Source: a virus
Reading direction: 5' to 3' (one strand)
DNA length: 33,369 nucleotides
IMG/VR virus record: IMGVR_UViG_3300003873_000092
Coordinates: 1-33,369 of that record
Shown: positions 22,801-28,955 of the stretch, piece by piece
Position numbering within the stretch: position 1 is the stretch's first letter
Layout of the letters: the number at the start of each line of letters is the position of its first letter
Notes under the pieces: model-generated
Seen by the model: only the letters and a program-made list of their open reading frames with translations
What the model was told of the DNA's origin: nothing
Database searches by the model: none
Program-made: the position numbers and the translations under genes

Positions 22801-25800
22801 ATACTATCTTCTCTGCTCCCTCAGCTTGATGTGATTGCATTTTAAAAGGTTTACCTCTAAAACTTTTAGGCATATCTCTAAGCAGTACTCCAGTCATAGC
22901 AGGACGCACATAAAAGTTAGATTGACGATTATATTCGTCTGTAAGCATATCAGCCAATCCCTCTTTCTCTATGAAGCGCATTACATCAGGAATAAGCACG
23001 TCATTGAGTTTCTTCTCTGCTTCCATAGTTCTTTGGATATTTTCACTGTCACTCTCATCTTTTGTTTTTGGTGCAAGTGCTGTTTTATTAAGGTATCTGT
23101 TATAAAGCTCTATGCGATCATACTTTCCATCAAATACTTCAGGATTGACACTCAGTTCCCCTGTCTGCTTTTTAAGCAGCTTGCTTTTTATAGCTTGTGG
23201 CAACCAACTCTCTCCGCCTTTTACTGTGATTGATTTAAAAGGTATTGGAGTAGGGATTATATCTTTTAGCTTTTTTTGTTGTGTTTCATACGCTTTTTCA
23301 CTTATAGTGCCAGCTTCATGCATGATTTCAAGCTTTTCAAGTTTCTGATACACATTCCCAGCATAGTACATAAATGCAAGCTGCACTTCATTATCTGCAC
23401 TTCTTACAAACAAACCTTTATCTTCAAGCTCTTGTATCTCTTTTGCACTTAAAAATTCATACCCTTTTGATGTGTCAATGGCACTCTCACTGTTTGCATA
23501 AAAGAGAGCCTTATCCATAAGCGGGCTATTTATGTTTATTTTAAGTTTACCACTGTCTTTAAACCTTGTCTTCTCTCCATATACAGGTGCAGGGTTAAAA
23601 TCTTTGTCAAAGTAACTCATATACTCCTTTAGCTTTATCTCTGCTCTATGATTTTTCATAAACTTCTTAAAAGCCAAATCATTATGCGGAGATTTCTCAT
23701 ATATCTCTTTGTAGGACTCTATCTCTTTGAGTGCAGTATTGAGCAGATTCTTATCTTCTTGTTGTATTGCATCTTCTGTAATCGTCATTATTCTGTTCAA
23801 GTGCAATGCCTTATTTGCATTAACACCTTTAAGCACTTCTCCAAACATTGCCTCTTGATCACTCTCTGAAAATGTCGCCTCTTTATCAAAGTATGTAAAA
23901 GTATCTGCATTTATTTCGCTGTGAGGTTTTATAGTATCTACTATTTTAAATATATAACCATTGTTTTTCGCATACTCTTTTGCTTCATCAAAATTGATAA
24001 AATAATTATCTTCTGTTTTGCTCTTTTTGAGTTTCTTATAAGGTTCATAGCTTACTTTAATGTTCTCAAATTTTGGAGTACCTTTTACTATCCACCCCTC
24101 TTTACCCATTTTTGTTTTATCTTTTCCTACGACAACTTCATCGCCTAAAAGATTTTCAGGATGCGCTATAAAGTACTCATTCATTGCAAAACCATTTTTA
24201 GAGCCTATATTTACAAATTGATTATTGATGTCTTTTTGTCTTGACTCCACACCGGCAGGACGCTTTTGTATAAAGATAATATCTATCATTGTATCTGTAT
24301 GTGCATTTTTAGCTTGTGATTTTTCAGGAAGTCTGTAGGCACCTATAAGGTCGCCTCTATCCATAAGATACTTTCTTAAAACCTTTGCAGTAGTTGTGCC
24401 ATCCATAGTTCCAGTACTTGTCATAAATGCCACGACACCATTGTCTTTTACTTTATCTATTGAGTGGGCAAAGTAAAAATTATGTATAGCTTTAAAAGCA
24501 GGCTTTATTGTCATAGCGTGTTCACGCATTAACATCTGCTCACTTGCAAAAGGTACATTTGAGATTATAAGGTCGTAGTTTTTCCCCTTAAATGTTTCGT
24601 ATGTTTCATCATGAAATGTTTTTATCTGAGGGTAGAGTCTTTTTGTAACTTCTATATTTGTTTTATCTATGTCAACAACATCCCACGAAGCATCAGGATT
24701 AAAACCTACAAAGTTTCCACTCCCTACTGCTGGCTCTAAAGACTTATCCATAGGTACACCTGCTTTTTTAAGTGCATCGTACATAGACTCTACAGTAGCA
24801 TAGTTTGTGTAGTGTTGATTTACTGAGTTCTCATTAACAGTATCGAGTCCACCTTCGCCAGTATAGTGTCGAAGTATCTCACGGTCTGCCTCTGTTATCT
24901 CTTTGAGTGGTTTTTTTATGATGTCAAGAGCAGCTTTGTTAAACTTCTTTCTCTCACCTTTTGTAAGTTCTACAGGAGATTTCCCTTTTAGGCTGTAGCT
25001 CTTTGCAGTACTGCTTGGTTCATCATGTTTTGGTAGAACTGTGTCTGCATCAGTTGGTTTTTGCTCATTATGTTTATCATTTTGAGTGGTTGCAGGTCTT
25101 TCCACTCGTTCATCTGCATTGGGTATTTGAGTTGTATTGCTTCCATATCCACTAGATCTTGTAGGTCGCTTATTGTCTGTTGATACTGCTTCGTTGCTGT
25201 TTGTATCTGCTCTTGTGTCAGGTGCGCTTTGTTTTTGAGTTGGTATTCCAACTGTATCACTTGCTCCGTTAGCATCTGCACTGCCTGTATCTTTTGCTCT
25301 TGATTGTTCATTGCTTTGTACCTCTGTATTAATTATATTATTATTATCTTTAAAGTTATCAAAAGAGTTGTTGTTTTTTAAATATTGCTCAATGATAGCA
25401 CCTTTTTCTGTATCTCCTTTAGCATCTAACCCAGTATCAGAAGCTTTTTTTACTGTTTCGTCTGTTATATTTTTATTGAGATAACTTCTATGTAAATTGA
25501 ATTTTGCATTACTATCTAATGCATCATAAGCTTTGAGAGCTTCCTCTTTAAATTTACTTTTTTGTATTTGTAACTCAGCGTGTTCTACCATTTTTGGCAT
25601 TGTGTTTTTGTTTTCAATAATAGCTTTATTTGCTAATTCAATAGCTTTTGCTCGAGTTGAAGCACCTTTTATAATCATACCGCTTCTCTTCTCTGTTACA
25701 GCCCATCCTTTACCATTATCATCTTGCTTCACAAAACCATCATATCCATCAGCTAGTTTTAAAGGATACCCATAAGCAACAGTTGTTGTATTGTCAGGTT

Positions 25801-28156
25801 TTTGTATAGTAAACTCAACTTGACCTTTTTTTGGAACAGACTTGCTAGATTCACTTGGTTTAGCTTTTGCATAAACTATTTTAGGATTAACAAGAGTGCC
25901 ATTAGTCCGAGATTCTTCAATAACTTTTTTAACCTTTTGCTCTCCAAACTTCTCTAACTTTTTATTTGCCATATCTATAGCACCGTCTTTCTTCCAGCTA
26001 GTATTCTCTCCCCATGATGCAAGAGGACTCCCACTATGATACTCATATACTGTATGATGACCTTTAGAGTCTTCAACTACTACACCCTTAACGCCAAAAG
26101 ACAAATCAACAAGCTCACCTCTTTTAGCTTTTTTCGCATCTATCTTTTTAAACATTACCTCTTCAGGTTCTTCGTTTTTAATAAGTTCTACTTTGTCAGA
26201 TATCTCTTGTAGGTTATTATAATTACCAGATTCATACTCTTTTATTGGCAACATCTTTTTATTACCATTAGCATCTTTTACGACTGCATAAGTAGATTTT
26301 GTAGATGGATGATTAATATCTCCTACACTTTTTGTTCCAGAAAATGTTAATTCCTTATCAATACTGTTTGCATCACTCTTATAATCTTCTTTAACTACTA
26401 TATTATCAGCAGTAGGCTCATTAGTATCATTAACTATCGTTTCATCAATATTTTGTGCTTTAGGTTCTGTTACTGGCTTTTCAATAACATTTTCTTGCTC
26501 AATCCCTTTAGGCTGTACATCATCCACACCGCCTATTTCAGATTCTAGCTCTTTGAAACCTTTGTCTATTGCATTAAGTCCACTATTGTCACTTACATCG
26601 AGCCCGTCTGCTTCTGCTTTTTTTACAACTTCTTCTTGCACTACAACATTATCAACTGCTTCAACAGGTACAGTTACATCAGGATGATTAATGACAAGAT
26701 TTTCAAACTTACTCTGCACATCCTTTACTTTTGCATCAAGATTGTTTTTAAACTCTACAAAACCTTTGTCATCAACTGTTGCTACAAGCCCTATGCCTAA
26801 CATCTCTTTATTATATGAATCTTGTATAAACTGGTCTCTTTGCGCTTGTTGTTTCTCTTTAGTATAAGAGTTGAAAACTTCTGTTCCTGTAGCGGTAGCT
26901 CCACTCATTGCAACACCCATTCCAGCACCAGCAACAAAACCACTTAAAGCACTATCTGCATAATTTGAAACACTACTAAGTCCATGTTTCGTATTTTGTT
27001 CCTCTCCAAATTGTTCTAATGGATTTTGAACTGCCTCTGTTCCTCCCTCTTTTATAACACCATGTTTCATCTCTTTGCCAATCACTTTAAGTGTCTCTTT
27101 AAGTGATGAATCGAGTGCTGTTTTTCCTACTTGTTTCACTACATCTTCAGTGATTCCCTTTAACCCGAATCTATCAAGCATAACACTACCCATGATTGTA
27201 GGCATAACAGCTGCATAATCTTGTGAAGTTGGCTTGCCTCTGTTGTCATTCTTTGCTCTTTTTTGCGCACTCTCTTGTACTCTCGAAGCAAAATACAACG
27301 GCATAGTTCCAACCATCTCCAACATATCAGGCGCACTCGCAACACCTTCACTCGCTGCATAGTTTCCAACCTCTTGCCAACTATCAACGTCAAAAACACC
27401 ACCGGAACTAAAAGCTTTTTTTACCTCTTTCCAATCATGCGTAGGTTTTTTTGCATCGTTTATCTGCATCTTATTTTTTTCATAAATGAAGTTATTGAGA
27501 TTATCACTTGCTTTGTCAAACCACTCTGTTTTCTTTTTGGCAACTTCTTTTTGAGAATCTGTCTGTAGCCCCACATGCTCTAAAGGTGATGTAGTGAAAA
27601 AATCAAGTAGCTTATATGTGGACTTAAGTGCATTGGAAGTAAGTTCATTTGTTCTGTTTACTGCCCTTGAACCAACTTCACTTATTATGTCTGCATCAGG
27701 ATTCTCATATTTTGTACCATCACCGAAAAGCAACTCTTTACTTTTTTGAAGTAAAGTTTTATCATCTTTTTTTGGAACGGCAATTTCATTGAGTGGTTTT
27801 GTGGCTGTATTGTCTTCACTCACTGTAGTGCTAGTAGGAAGTTCTCCATAAGTGTCAGATGGAGCAGGGGATTGAAATTCATCTACAACACTGCTTTGCT
27901 TCACAACATTTCCGCTACTGTCAACACTGGGAGCTACAGGGTCATTATTGACTGAAAATTTCGTTGTAGTATCCACGCTGCCATCTGTTTGAGCTAAAAA
28001 GAAGTTATCTTTTATGAGAGACTGCTCTTGCTGTGGTAATTTAGAAAAAGAGTCATCCACTAGCTCATTGTCAAAATAATTATTTATGATTTTTTTTCTT
28101 TGCGGTTCGTCAAGAGCTTGGAACTCTTTGTCTTTAAATATATCAAGTTGTGCCAA
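16868..28156 (-). CDS. Giant polyvalent protein: adenine methylase-like, SF2 helicase, metallopeptidase, membrane segments
   Basis: This is a single open frame of 3762 residues. In order: N-terminal helical repeats and a Gly/Ala-rich region (about 390-425); small LPD-type modules (about 590-860); a disordered linker (about 960-1055). Next is an N12-class DNA methylase-like domain (about 1060-1290) with EPAVGSGNF (about 1142) and NVPF (about 1200). An SF2 helicase has APGGGKT (about 1794), DEVQ (1969), LTGTPTP (about 2045) and RSNRGVRQGN (about 2367). Coiled coils (about 2450-2560) follow, then a metallopeptidase with HEMAH (2749-2753) and a distal SEGFAEF (about 2796). Last is a C-terminal LPD38-like region (NPLFYLTNFARDT, about 3248) and a membrane helix (about 3440). 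The start is TTG with AAAGG upstream. It lies in the virion operon, like DarB of P1, and may be injected with the DNA. Confidence 0.85.
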   Translation of the reverse strand: MAQLDIFKDKEFQALDEPQRKKIINNYFDNELVDDSFSKLPQQEQSLIKDNFFLAQTDGSVDTTTKFSVNNDPVAPSVDSSGNVVKQSSVVDEFQSPAPSDTYGELPTSTTVSEDNTATKPLNEIAVPKKDDKTLLQKSKELLFGDGTKYENPDADIISEVGSRAVNRTNELTSNALKSTYKLLDFFTTSPLEHVGLQTDSQKEVAKKKTEWFDKASDNLNNFIYEKNKMQINDAKKPTHDWKEVKKAFSSGGVFDVDSWQEVGNYAASEGVASAPDMLEMVGTMPLYFASRVQESAQKRAKNDNRGKPTSQDYAAVMPTIMGSVMLDRFGLKGITEDVVKQVGKTALDSSLKETLKVIGKEMKHGVIKEGGTEAVQNPLEQFGEEQNTKHGLSSVSNYADSALSGFVAGAGMGVAMSGATATGTEVFNSYTKEKQQAQRDQFIQDSYNKEMLGIGLVATVDDKGFVEFKNNLDAKVKDVQSKFENLVINHPDVTVPVEAVDNVVVQEEVVKKAEADGLDVSDNSGLNAIDKGFKELESEIGGVDDVQPKGIEQENVIEKPVTEPKAQNIDETIVNDTNEPTADNIVVKEDYKSDANSIDKELTFSGTKSVGDINHPSTKSTYAVVKDANGNKKMLPIKEYESGNYNNLQEISDKVELIKNEEPEEVMFKKIDAKKAKRGELVDLSFGVKGVVVEDSKGHHTVYEYHSGSPLASWGENTSWKKDGAIDMANKKLEKFGEQKVKKVIEESRTNGTLVNPKIVYAKAKPSESSKSVPKKGQVEFTIQKPDNTTTVAYGYPLKLADGYDGFVKQDDNGKGWAVTEKRSGMIIKGASTRAKAIELANKAIIENKNTMPKMVEHAELQIQKSKFKEEALKAYDALDSNAKFNLHRSYLNKNITDETVKKASDTGLDAKGDTEKGAIIEQYLKNNNSFDNFKDNNNIINTEVQSNEQSRAKDTGSADANGASDTVGIPTQKQSAPDTRADTNSNEAVSTDNKRPTRSSGYGSNTTQIPNADERVERPATTQNDKHNEQKPTDADTVLPKHDEPSSTAKSYSLKGKSPVELTKGERKKFNKAALDIIKKPLKEITEADREILRHYTGEGGLDTVNENSVNQHYTNYATVESMYDALKKAGVPMDKSLEPAVGSGNFVGFNPDASWDVVDIDKTNIEVTKRLYPQIKTFHDETYETFKGKNYDLIISNVPFASEQMLMREHAMTIKPAFKAIHNFYFAHSIDKVKDNGVVAFMTSTGTMDGTTTAKVLRKYLMDRGDLIGAYRLPEKSQAKNAHTDTMIDIIFIQKRPAGVESRQKDINNQFVNIGSKNGFAMNEYFIAHPENLLGDEVVVGKDKTKMGKEGWIVKGTPKFENIKVSYEPYKKLKKSKTEDNYFINFDEAKEYAKNNGYIFKIVDTIKPHSEINADTFTYFDKEATFSESDQEAMFGEVLKGVNANKALHLNRIMTITEDAIQQEDKNLLNTALKEIESYKEIYEKSPHNDLAFKKFMKNHRAEIKLKEYMSYFDKDFNPAPVYGEKTRFKDSGKLKININSPLMDKALFYANSESAIDTSKGYEFLSAKEIQELEDKGLFVRSADNEVQLAFMYYAGNVYQKLEKLEIMHEAGTISEKAYETQQKKLKDIIPTPIPFKSITVKGGESWLPQAIKSKLLKKQTGELSVNPEVFDGKYDRIELYNRYLNKTALAPKTKDESDSENIQRTMEAEKKLNDVLIPDVMRFIEKEGLADMLTDEYNRQSNFYVRPAMTGVLLRDMPKSFRGKPFKMQSHQAEGAEKIVFNKKGVLAFAPGGGKTITAVVAVKNLLDQGVMKKPLFVVPVNTIAQWEETVKELYPDASVFEFPKVKSGKNKGNAKEWTQLSKDEKEQMAFDLANNRYDFTIIGDTMFQKFGLPADVLSEYVDDLVAQMIKAEEAEEGASKKKQKEIVSAENKRQALKNGLRAAYGGDVEFDFAKLGFDGLIADEVQYYKNIGMQGSDVKGGLGATVAIKYYDKNGKALTTKDIKEGAQPYGATLGSMRSYDFRFKSKYVSQHNNGNNVILLTGTPTPNKPLELYTLLQHLDENILKEYGIDSSKDFVDTFYDIENYETTDSTGKIVKREGLASMKNLDWLSKILDRFVDYKGFESMPDLPRPKQIDVQHYLKLSKAGEAIFGDVQHRLLKAIEDGKLVKSGQELPENVEIPLVAMGAGRSASIDLRLYDIGSKGKSQFTKEELTQLIQEDEQTAENNKIEKTIELVSKQYKENSNSGQIIFLDRLTVKNEDGSTTSTHEEIRNKILDTGLFDDNEVVFVNGAGFVNPTTGKVYKGSIKPDMLNRIMDMYNDGKIKVIIGNTSKLGVGVDLNKKTTDIYQLDIPFRPDEIEQRSNRGVRQGNENAEVRVHQFFQLGTFDRRSYDIVIAKRGFNDIYGFTDNSDINVEDGVSSISNTNTTDPYQAIIDLESDPFERERLRKQRVIDNAAVDANNLRNLVEKLRSDVEIKNGSIKNYTNAIAGIDENLKEKNLPKYENIKDEAEKKQKLKKYIDGLKERKAKYFNTIKEYEQEIKDTEVKLKEREKQQAAQLADTKFITDEFTHDGKNVDIEKIKEAYTEQQILESENKESDNSDTQSFMKMPVQSAKTLTASQELKEKSKSNLDSKNIKETEVTNNYARANGYDEAGVNYVPCYSFSGLPERPVGDVYYIGAKAVSLPTLDEPMNADSIRVYLSDIIGNRLYDGKLKGKSALGVYKRDDTAIRVKNYSDVEIMAHEMAHYLDFYYKNPTKKAKDSFFRLAILKNKEEVKALSYTTDPKKAVSEGFAEFVRLYLSNYNTLENVAPNMLADFEVKLASDKVLQKKMQQLQEGMHQFYYQGSDVSLRGKQGGKLNSVAKKIQRSQKEIGKDIRQKVIDRLHTIKRIEAEIKGDVSGDALDSAYKSLQLVNGVSSILHSTMNFGVPTVKENGDITYSGKALNDVFAPVTSVGKERVKLFSDYLVAKRASELMKQGRENLITKDEIAAGLKLEQQHPEFKEVFEEYQDFNDKMLDFYVAMNLITTSQRENFKEMNKNYVPFNRVIESIQNGGVGSATIGKRLTGGTHSLGNIMENILDGLQANIKEALVSRGKTLFYEMLEKSDMGGVYATKISTADKLVKSDMQQQAKKVAQIMAELGVTVAKDGQILSGDIQSDVIVDVNEIEQNLLDNPSALEFWTHGHPPLSDGSSYIDSAIIDDKRVYFETKDAALVDALTSFKGSQYGYFVQGLMSIKNIMTWNITNNPLFYLTNFARDTVSASVLSKNKFIPIYSSMRGMYHFITQNKVYKEFMASGAGYGTRRTTLGGESQAMEMLKVARGFDVLSRVISAMEYGADIFEYGTRVGDFELAQNAGKSNAQSSYEAREVSTDFAIKGSDTAISGFMATVPFMKAGIVGIDKTARRIFSISGEMKLSNAVKFKNDLGEIQKHKVKIYATGGMIVGFTLALWLQNRDDDRYKKLTRDNKLMYWHFFIGDKHIKIPRPYDIGFGFSAIPEIIADGIYTKHGKEAAQDFVWSAKTMFSVGDVSGLFQPMLEDMTNKNWTGAPIVPYNMKNLDDLSDQYFSTTPLLYKELGRATGASPIKIQHYVDGYLGLTAKMVEEATENMLWNKKAWGARPFARDPMEFLTYRFHGKPIDTRTKYTEKYYELMQKAGSVKASYDKKRKEAFTDKGKNVKEYMSSKENQAYLVLDKMLKKVNGTLTKIKIGVENITYDKKLSKAQKERMIKDAYDKKNEELQTITNQIEDQLKKIQVVE
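18851..18864. repeat. Dispersed 14-bp motif TTTCCC-TC-GGGAAA (copy 3)
   Basis: TTTCCCTCGGGAAA lies within the giant gene, identical to copy 4 and the reverse complement of copy 2. On the coding strand it encodes V-S-R-G-K, in a frame different from the primase copy. Confidence 0.55.
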
Positions 28157-28185
28157 AACAGAGCCTTTATTTTTGTATAAAGACT

Positions 28186-28223
28186 ATCTTAGCAAATAAA
28201 TATCGCTTAACTGTATGCTCTAA
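28186..28223 (-). promoter_or_regulatory. Promoter-like box upstream of the giant gene
   Basis: On the minus strand TTAGAGCATACAGTTAA (28223-28207) is followed after 15 bp by TAAGAT (28191-28186), 30 bp before the TTG start. The box matches 15 of 17 positions of the parA box and has the same 15-bp gap. It supports a separate promoter for the giant gene within the virion operon. Confidence 0.55.
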
Positions 28224-28235
28224 GGCGTACAGTTA
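28208..28235. promoter_or_regulatory. Palindrome at the end of the preceding gene
   Basis: TAACTGTA (28208-28215) and TACAGTTA (28228-28235) are perfect inverted arms; allowing one mismatch they extend to 11 bp around a 6-bp centre. It begins immediately after the stop of gene 28236-28955. It could be a terminator hairpin, though without a T-run, or a dimeric operator overlapping the giant gene's promoter box. Confidence 0.5.
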
Positions 28236-28955
28236 TTATTGATAATCTTTCCAAGAAGTTTTAGCTGTTTTCTTTTGTGTAGGCTCTTGTGTTTTTGGAA
28301 CTATTTTACCATCTTTTGTAAAATCATAATTATCACGATTTTCATACACTTGTATGGCAAGTGATGGTTCTAAGCCATATTTTTTAGATATTTCTGCTGC
28401 TCCTGCAACTGTATTTTGATACTCTTTTTTAACAGTATCATCAAAGTTAAAGTCAGGTGCATCCATCCCCATTGCTGTTTTTACCTGTGCAGCTATTTTT
28501 GCATCTGTTTTCTCAGTATATTTAAAACTCTTATCGTTTTTTGCTATTTTAGAAGCTAAAAGCTTATCGTAAGAAGCTGTTTTTTTCTCTGTATATGCAG
28601 TAGTTGCTTTTTTACCATTAAGTTCAGCTTGATTGTTTGCATCAAAGGCATTAACTTTCTTAGTTACTAAAGATGTTTGAACTTTTTTATCATTAAGTTC
28701 TGCTTGATTGTTTGCATCAAAGGCATTTAGGATCTTCTTATTTTGAGCATTTTGTGTACTCATTAAATCATTGCGAGTATTAGCAAGCTTCTCATCACTC
28801 CGTGCCTTATCCACTTTAAGCATACTATCACCTATCTTTGTAAAAGCATCCCCTAAACCTTTTGCAGCATTACCGCTGTTGCTTGTTATAAGTCCTGCGT
28901 TTATTGAATAGGCTCTACTTACATTTGTTGGTTTATATGCGTCATACCATCCCAT
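28236..28955 (-). CDS. Virion-operon protein with internal tandem repeat
   Basis: This 239-residue, Asn/Lys/Ala-rich helical protein begins MGWYDAYKPTNVSRAYSINA. It contains two copies of a 25-residue unit whose core is NAFDANNQAELN, both followed by a Lys-rich stretch and Thr residues. The DNA copies match at 36 of 37 positions, so the duplication is recent. The C-terminal region (EISKKYGLEPSLAIQVYENR) is a separate small domain. It lies between portal and giant genes, the usual place for internal or ejection proteins of podoviruses. Function is inferred from place only. Confidence 0.6.
   Translation of the reverse strand: MGWYDAYKPTNVSRAYSINAGLITSNSGNAAKGLGDAFTKIGDSMLKVDKARSDEKLANTRNDLMSTQNAQNKKILNAFDANNQAELNDKKVQTSLVTKKVNAFDANNQAELNGKKATTAYTEKKTASYDKLLASKIAKNDKSFKYTEKTDAKIAAQVKTAMGMDAPDFNFDDTVKKEYQNTVAGAAEISKKYGLEPSLAIQVYENRDNYDFTKDGKIVPKTQEPTQKKTAKTSWKDYQ
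28616..28652. repeat. Internal tandem duplication, copy A
   Basis: This 37-bp unit starts CATTAAGTTC and ends AAAGGCATT. It is repeated 75 bp away (28691-28727) with one mismatch. The 75-bp period is 25 codons, so the reading frame is kept. Confidence 0.75.
28691..28727. repeat. Internal tandem duplication, copy B
   Basis: Second copy of the 37-bp unit at 28616-28652, identical at 36 positions. Confidence 0.75.

Noticed and set aside
24988-25311. A 107-residue minus-strand frame (Gln-rich) inside the giant gene
   Set aside because: It overlaps a low-complexity linker of the giant protein in another frame; no ribosome-binding site or family pattern was seen.
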